A stretch of DNA of 64,000 nucleotides from the NCBI RefSeq assembly GCF_019890725.1, contig NZ_JAINZZ010000004.1:62001-126000 (forward strand), written 5' to 3'. The notes under the pieces were generated by a model. That model had not been told where the DNA came from, did not search any database, and saw only the letters and a list, made by a program, of their open reading frames with translations. How positions within the stretch are numbered: position 1 is the first letter of the stretch; each line of letters begins with the position of its first letter. Source of the DNA: Actinacidiphila acidipaludis. Lineage in GTDB: Bacteria; Actinomycetota; Actinomycetes; Streptomycetales; Streptomycetaceae. The translations under genes were made by a program, and so were the position numbers. Positions 42,901-50,540 of this stretch are shown here, piece after piece.

Positions 42901-45198
42901 GTCGGCGGCGGGTCCCTCGGCCCCCGCGGAGATCGGGGCGGCCTCGTAGGGCGGCCGCGCCCGGCGCGCGCCGTCGCGCAGCAGCCGGGCCTGCAACTCG
43001 CGCGCCACGACGGTCTTCCCGGCGCCCGGGTCGCCGACCAGCACCGCCCGCCGGTGCTCCAGCAGCAGGTCCACCGCGTGCTGCGGGGAGATCACCAGCG
43101 CGCCGTCACCGCGCTGCACCAGCGGCTCCCCGGCCGTCAGCACCCGGCCGGTGAGCGGGATGTACGGGTCGAGGCCGTCGCACTCCGCCCGCCGCCGCTC
43201 CAGCGTGTCCGCCAGCGGCCCGCCGAACAGCGCGCCCAGTACCTCGGCGTCCGTCGGCGCGTCCGGGCCGTGCGGCCCCTTGCAGCCCTGCCGTGCGGCG
43301 AGCAGCACACCGACGGCCGGCCAGTCCAGCTCCCGGGTCGCGAGCAGCGCCCGGGACAGCGCGGCGATCTGCCGCGGCGGCCACTGCGCGAAGAACGTCT
43401 CGTCCAGGCCCTGCAGGGCCTCCGCCGCGACGCCCGCGGTCACCGCGGACACGGCCACCTTGTGGGCGTTCTGCTCGGCGTCGGGGAACTTCAGGCCGCG
43501 GCAGGCGGCGAGCGTCAGGTGCTGGAACAGGTGACGCGACGCGGCCTCGGGCCCCAGCGCCTCGGCCACGGCCAGCGCCGCGGCCCGCAGCGTCCAGAGG
43601 TAGGTCAGGCAGCGCGCCAGCACCGGCGAGCGCTCCTCGGCGCTGGCGACCAGCGCCTCCAGCAGCCGGTCCTGGCTCTCGGGTCCCACGTCGGGCGCGA
43701 GCGTGGTCAGCACGGCCAGGTCCCGCTGGAGCTGCACCAGGTCCGCCCACGGCAGGTCGTCGGCGCTCAGCTCCCGCAGCGCGCAGACCTCCAGCCACGC
43801 GTAGTCGACAAGGGTCGCGCCGCCGGGGTCGGCCTGGGCGTAGTCGATGAGGTACGTGTTCAGGCCGCACAGCAGGATGTTCCGCGGGTTGAGGTCGCCG
43901 TGCACCATCGAGTGCACGCGCTGCTCGGCGGGCGCGGTCAGCACCTGGTGCAGGGCGCGCAGCGGGTGCGCCACGGCCACGCCGTCGCGCTCCAGGTGGG
44001 TGGGGGTCTCGCGGAAGCGGTGGGGGGTGGGCCGGGGCGGCGCGGGGGTGCCGGTTTCGGTGTCGGTGGCGATTTCGGTGTCGCCGGCGTTGTCCGTGCC
44101 GCGGTCGGGCTCCCGGGCGGCGTCTGCGTCGGTGCCGGGAGCGGGGTCGGCGCCGGGGTCGGGACCTGGATCGGGGTCCGGGTCCGGATCGGGGTCCGGG
44201 TCCGGGTCGACGAGGAAGGTGCGCAGCCGCCGTGACCAGGTGTCGGCGCGGACCGCGGCCACGCTGCCGTACACCTCGACGCTGGTCTGCCCGGCCAGGG
44301 CGGTCGCCAGGTCGGTCTTCCGGGCCTGCCCGCGGGCCACCGCCTTGACCCGGGTGTCCTCGACCCGGCCGGTCAGTCCCTCCGCGGTCAGCTCGACGTC
44401 CTCCAGCCGCACCGCGACCAGGTCGCGCACGGCGAGCGTGCGGTGTTCGCCGGGCGGGGCGCTGGCGGCGCGCAGGATCGTGTCCCCGGGGCGGAACGCG
44501 GCGCGGACCTCGTCCTCGCCGGGGTTGCCCATCATCAGCTGCGGCCCGTCGCCGTCCCGGTCCCGGACGATGTCGAAGTCGAGCGTCAGGTCGTGGCCGA
44601 GGCTCCGGTTGTACGCCCGCAGCGTGCCGGGGACCGTTGCGGGACTGCGGTGCAGGGCCCGCGGCAGCGCCCGGGTGACGGCGGACACGGCCGCGGACGC
44701 CGAGGCGGCGTCGGAGTGCCCGCGGACCCCGGCGACGATGACGTCCTCCAGCGAACGGACCTCGCCGCCGTTCTGGTCGCGGTCGCTGACGTGCTGGTAG
44801 ACGACGACCTGCCGGCCGAGGGTGTCCGGACGCCCGGGGTCGAGCACCGCGCGGCTGACGGCCAGGATCGGCACGTACATCGCGAAGCGGTTGCTGCGGT
44901 CGGTGCTGCGGAACGCGGCCCACTCCTTGGCGGCGGACGCGCGGTCGGAGAGCTTGGCCACCTGTAACGCCTCGTCACCTCCGGTGTGGGTGACGGCGAT
45001 CTCCAGCACCTCGGAGCCGCTGCGGCCGCCGGCGAGGCGGCGGCAGACCCGGACCGTGCGGACGCTCTCCGGCCAGCAGCCGGGCGCGGACTCGCCCGGG
45101 TTCGCACAGGCGGCGACGGTGGTGAGGGCCGCGCGGATCTCGGCGGCGCTCCCGGTGTCGATGCCGCAGCCGGCAGCGAACTCGATGTCCCATGTCAC
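39964..45198 (-). CDS. kinase-like/NACHT STAND ATPase with long helical C-terminus
   Basis: 1744 aa from GTG, with GGGGGAG upstream. Residues 1-470 resemble an aminoglycoside-phosphotransferase-type kinase: Lys82 in QVAKLSD, Glu92, the catalytic loop HGDLNPRN (433-440), and LIDYAQ with the metal Asp452. A 180-residue insert ends in a (DP)7 tract. A NACHT/STAND P-loop follows: Walker A GDPGAGKT (722-729) and Walker B LHVVVDDLNRLD (830-841). Residues 850-1744 are helical, HEAT/TPR-like, suiting ligand sensing. STAND proteins oligomerise on ligand binding; many are anti-phage sensors. No nuclease, TIR or protease effector domain is visible. Confidence 0.8.
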   Translation of the reverse strand: MTWDIEFAAGCGIDTGSAAEIRAALTTVAACANPGESAPGCWPESVRTVRVCRRLAGGRSGSEVLEIAVTHTGGDEALQVAKLSDRASAAKEWAAFRSTDRSNRFAMYVPILAVSRAVLDPGRPDTLGRQVVVYQHVSDRDQNGGEVRSLEDVIVAGVRGHSDAASASAAVSAVTRALPRALHRSPATVPGTLRAYNRSLGHDLTLDFDIVRDRDGDGPQLMMGNPGEDEVRAAFRPGDTILRAASAPPGEHRTLAVRDLVAVRLEDVELTAEGLTGRVEDTRVKAVARGQARKTDLATALAGQTSVEVYGSVAAVRADTWSRRLRTFLVDPDPDPDPDPDPDPGPDPGADPAPGTDADAAREPDRGTDNAGDTEIATDTETGTPAPPRPTPHRFRETPTHLERDGVAVAHPLRALHQVLTAPAEQRVHSMVHGDLNPRNILLCGLNTYLIDYAQADPGGATLVDYAWLEVCALRELSADDLPWADLVQLQRDLAVLTTLAPDVGPESQDRLLEALVASAEERSPVLARCLTYLWTLRAAALAVAEALGPEAASRHLFQHLTLAACRGLKFPDAEQNAHKVAVSAVTAGVAAEALQGLDETFFAQWPPRQIAALSRALLATRELDWPAVGVLLAARQGCKGPHGPDAPTDAEVLGALFGGPLADTLERRRAECDGLDPYIPLTGRVLTAGEPLVQRGDGALVISPQHAVDLLLEHRRAVLVGDPGAGKTVVARELQARLLRDGARRARPPYEAAPISAGAEGPAADGTNAAPDRPPCWPVTVSALRVIEQLRAGGAGGRRPAAEVLRGCCAVPDGIPTPVLHRLLRMGGLHVVVDDLNRLDAAEKPVVTRWIRALGEEYPRLPVVVCQRSWEYRPEGLPWPAVVLHEVRKQQARDYIEDILRTKEPQTWRPHVAALEKQLFDDPDAAALRDMAGKPLFLWMLVQHYDEASQISANPGALVHLYLTQLQHGVDANEAERRMQLLQLLAHKMGDHGSAIRYQEALRTLQKMQPRDTDSTLQALLNMGPLQTDAAQSWVTFRDPLVHAYFAAAALQAEAERDLVAVTARVMRFDWRDAAQMLVADPDADKRLVSAVLDAAVRANAVYGAWLLQATPPDSYPGLRDRLLSGVQETLTSEDSGGPAWRQAAYALAKYGTPQAMEILHGVAVRGDASPAAADALDGLVMMHQWFAPGAGQILREVLRTLLETPADRLSDELTVRALRSVAATEQHALAGYVWARLRPAASWPVIRQAWQTLEELEVLPSGEVRAVYAEACARRLAEVDEDLPACADSATARRLNRERMDLLGVLAGEGRLGVLLDHRFRMGLADQPDWEEYLRRAAELVLAEAPEDELAHCVVEVGEKAQARWPELLCGADEAMAAAAAHRLLMQGTVVAGPVLEELGTAPGGAGSPGRLLAVAAFVHGLGAEDVPAVERIVERLAVRPGPAELEPLAALVAALGRHDLAPRPRLALAVDRSVREHGLRQARFWPWAATWREAMPDRTDIGLLLDDPDLDDADVLTLISTTDVLLDAPAFQPLTLDFDQRQRLLALEPGDPTGLAAHRYVLLAAGAGLHESLGFVHEVAQHVANNTATITHSHPVHGLVEVSMAAHAVSALGLLAKLALGDGAVSSVRAEMATLMRMAGTTQGRHPSLERARLVGLGFLGDWEELLDSLPPDDPVMHQAARNITAHWLPGPLTQSGDSYLVDLARWIGGTLRDRRLPAGTRTVLAQIRDTAESTMRRYVP
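44169..44209 (-). repeat. Asp-Pro coding repeat in the STAND protein
   Basis: A tract of GACCCG/GACCCC/GATCCG hexamers encodes seven consecutive Asp-Pro pairs (residues 331-344), then related GPDPGADPAP. Such hexamer tracts can change length by slippage without breaking the frame. Confidence 0.75.
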
Positions 45199-45471
45199 CC
45201 GCAGCTCCCCCCGCCGGCAGGCCGGGCCCGATCGCCCTGACCCTCACTTACCCCTGGGCGCCGGGTGTCTCACACGGCGGTCGAGTCTAGCGAGGGCCCG
45301 CCGCCGCGCGGGGCGGAACGCGCCACGTGCCGGGGCTGGTTCGGGGCCCCGGTGGCGGTGCGACACGGACGGCTCGGGGCGGCCCCGGGTCAGTCGCGGG
45401 TCAGTCGGGCGCCGTTTCAGGGCAGTCGCGGGCACACCCGGCAGGCGCGCACGACGGGCAGGCCGGACGGG

Positions 45472-46086
45472 TCAGAGCCAGCCCTTCTCACGGGCGATGC
45501 GGACGGCCTCGGCACGGTTGCGGGCGCCGGTCTTCTGGATGGCGGTCGAGAGGTAGTTGCGCACGGTGCCCTCGGAGAGCAGCAGGCGGCGCGCGATCTC
45601 CGCGTTGACCGCGCCGTCGGCCGCCGCGTTGAGGACGTCCCGCTCGCGTGCGGTCAGCGGGTCCGCGCCCTCGGCGAGCGCGGCGGCCGCGAGCGTGGGG
45701 TCGATCACCCGGCGGCCCCTCAGCACCTGCCGTACCGCCTCGGCGAGTTCGGCCGCCGGCGCGTCCTTGACCAGGAACGCCTCCGCTCCGGACTCCATCG
45801 CCCGGCGCAGGTACCCGGGCCGCCCGAACGTCGTCACGATGACGACCTTCACGCCCGGGGTCTCGCGGCGCAGTGCGGCCGCCGCGTCGATGCCGGTCAT
45901 GCCGGGCATCTCGATGTCCAGCAGCGCCACGTCCGGGCGGTGCTCGCGCACGGCGGCCACCACCTCGTCGCCGCGCGCGACCTGCGCGACGACCTCGATG
46001 TCGTCCTCCAGGCCGAGCAGGGTCGCCAGCGCCTCCCGGACCATGGACTGGTCGTCGGCGAGCAGTACCCGGATGATCCCCGTCAT
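45472..46086 (-). CDS. NarL-family response regulator without adjacent kinase
   Basis: 204 aa. Receiver domain with the acidic pair ADDQ, the phospho-acceptor in VALLDIEMPG (Asp near residue 55) and the conserved Lys in LVKDAP; a LuxR-type DNA-binding domain follows (LTARERDVLNAAADG, LSEGTVRNYLSTAIQKTGARNRAEA). It is a close paralogue of the regulator at 52743. TAGCCT ends 6 nt before the ATG, another leaderless candidate. No histidine kinase is next to it; the kinase at 56343 lacks a regulator and may be its partner. Confidence 0.88.
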   Translation of the reverse strand: MTGIIRVLLADDQSMVREALATLLGLEDDIEVVAQVARGDEVVAAVREHRPDVALLDIEMPGMTGIDAAAALRRETPGVKVVIVTTFGRPGYLRRAMESGAEAFLVKDAPAAELAEAVRQVLRGRRVIDPTLAAAALAEGADPLTARERDVLNAAADGAVNAEIARRLLLSEGTVRNYLSTAIQKTGARNRAEAVRIAREKGWL

Positions 46087-46095
46087 CCCGGCAGG

Positions 46096-46623
46096 CTACC
46101 GGTGCGGAGGGTGCCCCGTCCTCGCCGTCTCACCATGCCATCCGGCGATCTGCAGCCGCGCGATCAGGCCGTCCTCGACGGCGAAGATCAGCGTCGCCTC
46201 GTGCGGTGGCCCCTGCGGCGACCACGCCAGCAGCTCGGCGCCGACCCGTGTGAGGTCCTCCTCCGTGTGCTCGTCGGTGAGCCGCATCTTCAGCCGCGCG
46301 CCCGCGCACTCCTCGGCGCACCAGTCGCGCAGGGCGTCGCGTCCGCGCAGCTCGGGGCGGTCACCGTCGTCCAGGACCGCGTCCTCGGCGACGGTGGCGG
46401 CGAAGTCGTCGGGGTGCCAGGCGTCCATGGCCTCCAGGGCGGCGGCCACCGCGACCGGCATCGAGTCCCGGCGAACGCTGTACTGGCCCCGCCCGTCCTC
46501 GGTCGCCGGCCCCTTGGACCGGCGGCGCGGCAGGTGCGCGGCGAGCGACGGGGGGATCGCCAGGTGGGACTGCGTGATGACGTGGGCGTGCGAGAACGCC
46601 CAGTCCAGAAACCCGTGGACCAC
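46096..46623 (-). CDS. SnoaL/NTF2-like protein
   Basis: 175 aa from GTG 46623, chosen because GGAGG lies 8 nt upstream and coding bias extends to it. The C-terminal 120 residues look like a SnoaL-like alpha+beta barrel: AVAAALEAMDAWHPDDFAATVAEDAVLDDG, GRDALRDWCAEECAG, and EATLIFAVEDGLIARLQIAGW. These domains bind small hydrophobic molecules or act as hydroxylases/isomerases; no activity can be assigned. It ends 9 bp before the response regulator start. Confidence 0.6.
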   Translation of the reverse strand: MVHGFLDWAFSHAHVITQSHLAIPPSLAAHLPRRRSKGPATEDGRGQYSVRRDSMPVAVAAALEAMDAWHPDDFAATVAEDAVLDDGDRPELRGRDALRDWCAEECAGARLKMRLTDEHTEEDLTRVGAELLAWSPQGPPHEATLIFAVEDGLIARLQIAGWHGETARTGHPPHR

Positions 46624-46848
46624 GGTCGCCACCTCCGGGGGGCCGGGGTACCGGTGGCCTTTCGCCTTCCAGTGTCGCGCAGGCGGTGGGTGATCCCCAG
46701 TGGAGGGCTGGTGGGGTGGAGGGGTGGGGCGCGCGTGGACGGGCACGGGTGGGCGCGGGTTACGGGCGCGGGCAGCTCGCCCGGGCCGGGTCCGGCTGCG
46801 GCTGCGGGCTGCCCGGGCCGTGGAAGCCGGCGCGGCAGCCCCGGGCCG

Positions 46849-47235
46849 TCAGCCGCCGACCGGGCGGTGGGCGGCGACCGTCGCGAAGAGCGACCAGCCG
46901 TCGACCTCGGTGACGGCGTCACCGTTGATGAGGCCGCCGCGGGAGGTGATCTCGTCGACCAGGGCCCGGACCGTCCCGGGCTCGTGGAGGTTGAGGCTGA
47001 CACCGTCGCCGGTGCCGACCGTGCCGGACGGGGTGTGGCCGTCGGGGACCACGTGCCCCGGGCAGCTCCCGAAGACGACGCGGAGGCGGCCCATCGCGCC
47101 GGGCCGGCGGATCGTGAGGACCTCGCTGCAGTCCTCGTAGCTGCCGGGATCCCCATGGTGCTCGTGCCGCACCGACCAGAGAAACGTGTCGTCGCCGACG
47201 ACCAGCTGCCGCGGCGTTCTGCTGCTGCGCGTCAT
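46849..47235 (-). CDS. hypothetical protein
   Basis: 128 aa, soluble, with two Cys (DCSEVLTIRRPG and FGSCPGHVVPDG). It reads as a mostly beta protein ending in EVDGWSLFATVAAHRPVGG. I do not recognise the family. TAGCAT ends 6 nt before the ATG, with no ribosome-binding site, which supports this start and a separate, leaderless transcript. Confidence 0.6.
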   Translation of the reverse strand: MTRSSRTPRQLVVGDDTFLWSVRHEHHGDPGSYEDCSEVLTIRRPGAMGRLRVVFGSCPGHVVPDGHTPSGTVGTGDGVSLNLHEPGTVRALVDEITSRGGLINGDAVTEVDGWSLFATVAAHRPVGG

Positions 47236-47297
47236 CTGTCGATGCTAGGCCCGGACCTGTCCAGTGGCACCGCACAGAACCGGCCACGCCGTGACAC

Positions 47298-47719
47298 TCA
47301 GCGCGCCATCGCGTACCGGACGAGTTCCAGGTCCTTCAGCGGTACGGCCAGGTCGTACGTCCCGTCGCCGGTGACGAGCTCGTAGCGCCGGAACTGCGGT
47401 CCGCCCGGCACCTTCCCGCCCTCGCCCCGGAGGGCGAACGGCGGCACGAGCTCCACGGTCCCGGCGCCGCCGGTCCGCTGCACCCACACCGGTGGGCGGC
47501 CCGCCGTGAGCCGCAGGTCGCCGCGCTTGGAGAGCAGGACCGTGCGTCCCTGGCCCGCGCGGATCACCCGCTCCCCGCCCAGGTCCTGCTGAACGCCGAG
47601 ACCACGAGGGTCTCCCCCGCGTCCAGGTCCTTCCGGTCCTGCTCGGCCGAGCGCCGCCGCAGCCCCGTCCACCGCAGCAGCACGTCCCCCGCCGTCTCCG
47701 TCCCCGCGGCCCGCCTCAT
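47298..47719 (-). pseudogene. frameshifted small gene
   Basis: A well-placed GGGGAGGG precedes ATG 47719, which opens a frame with good codon bias (MRRAAGTETAGDVLLRWTGL ... LVVSAFSRTW) that stops at 47564-47566. From about 47590 the coding bias continues in another frame down to 47298 (RVIRAGQGRTVLLSKRGDLRL ... KDLELVRYAMAR). Together they make a protein of about 140 aa with one frameshift in the G-rich run near 47574-47585. I do not recognise the family. It may be a decayed gene or a sequencing error. Confidence 0.5.
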
Positions 47720-47785
47720 CGCGCCCTCCCCATCCGTCCCGGACCGGAGCCCTCACTCACGGGCTCCGCCGCGGCCATCACATCA

Positions 47786-48526
47786 TCATCCGCCGCATCC
47801 CCCGCACTCTGGCGGAATCACGCCCCCCGTCAGCGCATCGCGCAGGCAGGAGATCAGATCATCTCCCGCCACCTCGGTCCACCCAACCCCGGCTGCCCCG
47901 ACCCGCAGCACGCGGTAGCGCCCCGACTCCGCCTCCTCGACGAGGACCTGCCGGCTCGTCCCGTCGAGTGGATCCACCCGCAGACGGACCGCACCATGAG
48001 TGATCGTCGGGAACATCGTCCGCAGCACCTCGTCCGCGTGCAGGCGACGGAGGAGGCTCCGCTGCCTGCGGTGGAAGTCGGCGGACAGGAGCCCGGACCA
48101 CTGCTGGGCGGTGGGTTCGCCGGCCTCCAGCGTCCTGACGAACTCGCCGAGGTCCAGGAAGGCGAAGCGCGCCGCAACATCCGCGTACGGCGTCCCGTCC
48201 CGCCAGCGGGCGACCGCGTCCACGAGCAGGGCGAGGTCGCTCGTCGAGCCGATCGGCCACGTGAATCCCGGAATGTGCACGGACACCGTGAACAGCCGCT
48301 CGTCGGCGGCGAGATGGACGGTCACCACGCCTCGCGCCGTCTCGATCCGGGCGACGTCGTCCCCGAGCGGCAACGGCCCGAAGTCGTACCCGGTGCGCTC
48401 CGCCGCTTCTCTCATGGCCGGGCCGAGCCCCCCGGCGGCGGTCACGTCCGGGTACAGGCGCCGCCCCCGGTCGCGCCGCGCGATGGCGTCCAGCATCTCG
48501 TCGGCCACGGCGACAGGGCCGGTCAT
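47786..48526 (-). CDS. DUF6193-like protein
   Basis: 246 aa, soluble. The C-terminal third, SLLRRLHADEVLRTMFPTITHGAVRLRVDPLDGTS, resembles the DUF6193 family, which is often annotated in natural-product contexts, though no biosynthetic cluster is seen here. The N-terminal part has VVTVHLAADERLFTVSVHIPGFTWPIGSTSDLALLVDAVARWRDG. The C-terminus ends in GGCGG with a Cys pair. It is translationally coupled to the GNAT gene upstream (ATGA overlap). Confidence 0.55.
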   Translation of the reverse strand: MTGPVAVADEMLDAIARRDRGRRLYPDVTAAGGLGPAMREAAERTGYDFGPLPLGDDVARIETARGVVTVHLAADERLFTVSVHIPGFTWPIGSTSDLALLVDAVARWRDGTPYADVAARFAFLDLGEFVRTLEAGEPTAQQWSGLLSADFHRRQRSLLRRLHADEVLRTMFPTITHGAVRLRVDPLDGTSRQVLVEEAESGRYRVLRVGAAGVGWTEVAGDDLISCLRDALTGGVIPPECGGCGG

Positions 48527-49011
48527 GCCCGCTCGCGCAGGTCGCGGCGGAACCAGACGCTGGTCTCGCGGCCCGGGGGCGGGGTGGTCGGGGTGAAGCC
48601 GGTGTTGGTGAGGACCTTCTGGGAGGCGAGGTTGCGCGGGGAGGTGCCGGCGATCAGCGTGCGCAGGTGGTGGCGGGTGGCCGCGAACCCGCACAACTCC
48701 CGTACGGTCGCGGTCGCCAGGCCCCGGCCGGCCGCGTGCCGGGCGACGCGGTACCCGAGTTCGGCGCTGCCGCCCTCGACGTCGAACAGGTTGAAACGGC
48801 CCAGGACCGAGCCGTCCTCGGCGATCAGGACGTGGAACAGGCTGATGCCGGCGTCCTGTTCGGTGAGCAGCGCGCTGAACCCCTCGTCGAAGTGCTCGAA
48901 GTACGCGTCGCCGCGGTCGGCGATGAAGGACGCGAAGTAGGCGCGGTTCGCCCGCTCGAAGTCCAGGACGGCCGGGGCGTGACGGGCTTCCAGCTGCTGC
49001 AGTTCGGGCAT
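48523..49011 (-). CDS. GNAT-family acetyltransferase (RimJ-like)
   Basis: 162 aa, a full GNAT domain: HVLIAEDGSVLGRFNLFDVEGGSAELGYRVARHAAGRGLATATVRELCGFA (acetyl-CoA motif near residues 93-99) and NLASQKVLTNTGF near the end, the pattern of RimJ/RimL protein N-terminal acetyltransferases and related resistance enzymes. TAGGGT ends 6 nt before the ATG, suggesting a leaderless start. It forms an operon with the DUF6193-like gene. Confidence 0.85.
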   Translation of the reverse strand: MPELQQLEARHAPAVLDFERANRAYFASFIADRGDAYFEHFDEGFSALLTEQDAGISLFHVLIAEDGSVLGRFNLFDVEGGSAELGYRVARHAAGRGLATATVRELCGFAATRHHLRTLIAGTSPRNLASQKVLTNTGFTPTTPPPGRETSVWFRRDLRERA

Positions 49012-49118
49012 CGTCCGACCCTAGCCCTCCCGCCCCCGGCCCGGCTCGGGATTTTCGGCGGCCCCGCAACGTCCCGCACCTCCTACTCCGTTGCCCGCCG
49101 GGCCGGTTGGGCATACGC

Positions 49119-49136
49119 TTTGAGCGTTCGCTCAAA
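49119..49136. promoter_or_regulatory. operator-like dyad of the TetR gene
   Basis: TTTGAGCG-TT-CGCTCAAA, perfect 8-bp arms with a 2-bp spacer, 18 bp before the start at 49154. Size, symmetry and place are those of a TetR-family autoregulatory operator. Confidence 0.7.
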
Positions 49137-49153
49137 AACGGGAGGGCCGGATC

Positions 49154-49903
49154 GTGGCCAGGTCGGGAGTACCGAGCAAGGTGGGGGCGGCCGGCGGGTC
49201 GGACGAGACCCGGCAGGCGCTGATCCAGGCCGCCGTCGACGTCCTGCGCACCGACGGGTTCCACGGGGCCAGCGCGCGGAAGATCGCCGCCCGGGCCGGC
49301 TGCAACCAGGGCTTGGTCTTCTACCACTTCGGGTCCGTGGCCAATCTGCTGCTGGCCGCGCTGGACGCGGTGAGTGAGGACCGGCTGGCGCGGTACTCCG
49401 AGGCCGTCGCCGGGACGTCGTCCGTCGTCGGGCTCGCGGACGTGGCCGCCGCGATCTTCGAGGAGGACCTGGACAGCGGCTACGCGAAGGTGCTGGTCGA
49501 GCTGATCGCGGGCTCGGCCTCGGTCCCGGGGATGGGAGCGGAGGTGTCCCGGCGGATCGCCGAGTGGACCGGCTTCGCCCGCTCGGCGATCGAGGGGACG
49601 GTCAGCTCCTCGCTGCTGGCCGCCGTCGCGCCGCCGTCCGAAGTCGCCTACGGCGTCGTCGCGATGTACCTCGGGCTGGAGATGCTCAGCCACCTGGACG
49701 ACGACCGCGCCCAGGCGCACGCCCTGTTCCAGCGCGCCCGCACACTCGCCGTCCTCGCGGGGGCGTTCGGCTTCGGCGCCGGGGCGTTCGGGTTCGGCGC
49801 CGGCACGAGCGACGACGGCAGCAGCGGCGACGGGACCCCCGAAGAAGAGGACGACGGCGGCGATTCCCCGAACCCCCGGAACCCCCGGCCCGAACCGGCC
49901 TGA
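49154..49903 (+). CDS. TetR-family regulator
   Basis: 249 aa from GTG; GGGAGGG lies about 7 nt upstream. The helix-turn-helix is at residues 20-65 (RQALIQAAVDVLRTDGFHGASARKIAARAGCNQGLVFYHFGS). The middle is a TetR ligand domain. The last 45 residues are an unusual low-complexity tail: two GAFGFGAG repeats, then acidic and Asn/Pro-rich sequence. The perfect dyad at 49119 is its likely operator. It is followed by a small membrane protein gene that may be a target. Confidence 0.85.
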   Translation: MARSGVPSKVGAAGGSDETRQALIQAAVDVLRTDGFHGASARKIAARAGCNQGLVFYHFGSVANLLLAALDAVSEDRLARYSEAVAGTSSVVGLADVAAAIFEEDLDSGYAKVLVELIAGSASVPGMGAEVSRRIAEWTGFARSAIEGTVSSSLLAAVAPPSEVAYGVVAMYLGLEMLSHLDDDRAQAHALFQRARTLAVLAGAFGFGAGAFGFGAGTSDDGSSGDGTPEEEDDGGDSPNPRNPRPEPA

Positions 49904-49927
49904 GGCCGCGGCCGGAAGCAGCCCCGC

Positions 49928-49969
49928 GCACCCGCACCCGCACCCGCACCCGCACCCGCACCCGCACCC
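49928..49969 (+). repeat. GCACCC hexamer repeat
   Basis: Seven perfect tandem GCACCC copies between the TetR gene and the membrane protein gene at 50013, in an intergenic spacer. Slippage here would alter spacing only. Confidence 0.85.
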
Positions 49970-50012
49970 GCAGGACACCCTTCCCGCCCCGCCGACCGAA
50001 GGCCGATGCCGC

Positions 50013-50474
50013 ATGGAAGCACGACGCTCCTCCTGGTACGAACAGCCCTTCCCCGGACCGGCGTCCGGTCGGCGATGGCCCGGCGAGGCCCTCGCGCTGT
50101 GGGCGGTCGCCTCGGGCGTGGCCGTCCTGGTCCTGGCCGCGGTCCTGCCCGTGGAGACCGTCGACACCGGACGCCCGGGAGTGCAGCCGCGTCACAGCCT
50201 CCTCCAGGTGCACGGTGCCGCCGTCCTGCTGCCGTCGGCGGTCCCGCTGCTGGTCGCCCTGCTGGTGACCGGGGCCCTGTACGCCGGCCGGCACGGCGGC
50301 CGTCGCTGGACGCTCGCGGTGGCGTGGACCCTGTCGGTGGCACTGCTCGCGGCGGCGCTGGCCGGCTTCGTGACCTTCCTGATCGGGATCTACGTCGTGC
50401 CGACCGGCGTCCTGCTGACCGCCGCCACCTGCATGGCGCAGAGCGCACGCGGGAAGCAGGAACCGGCGCGTTAG
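50013..50474 (+). CDS. four-span membrane protein
   Basis: 153 aa. Hydrophobic segments at about residues 28-46, 66-88, 97-119 and 120-140 indicate four spans; the N-terminus is Arg/Trp/Pro-rich and the C-terminus short and charged. I do not recognise the family. It lies 109 bp after the TetR gene on the same strand, so it may be controlled by it. Confidence 0.65.
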   Translation: MEARRSSWYEQPFPGPASGRRWPGEALALWAVASGVAVLVLAAVLPVETVDTGRPGVQPRHSLLQVHGAAVLLPSAVPLLVALLVTGALYAGRHGGRRWTLAVAWTLSVALLAAALAGFVTFLIGIYVVPTGVLLTAATCMAQSARGKQEPAR

Positions 50475-50540
50475 GACGGCCGGCGCGGGCCCGCGGGCGC
50501 GGCGCCAGGTGGAGGGACTGACGAGCACCCGGGCGCCGGA

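Noticed and set aside
36299..45198. Conflict locus as a recent mobile island
   Set aside because: No integrase, transposase, tRNA or flanking direct repeat was found and base composition matches the chromosome, so recent transfer cannot be supported from sequence.
49928..49969. CRISPR or telomere-like repeat
   Set aside because: A simple 6-bp microsatellite with no spacers.
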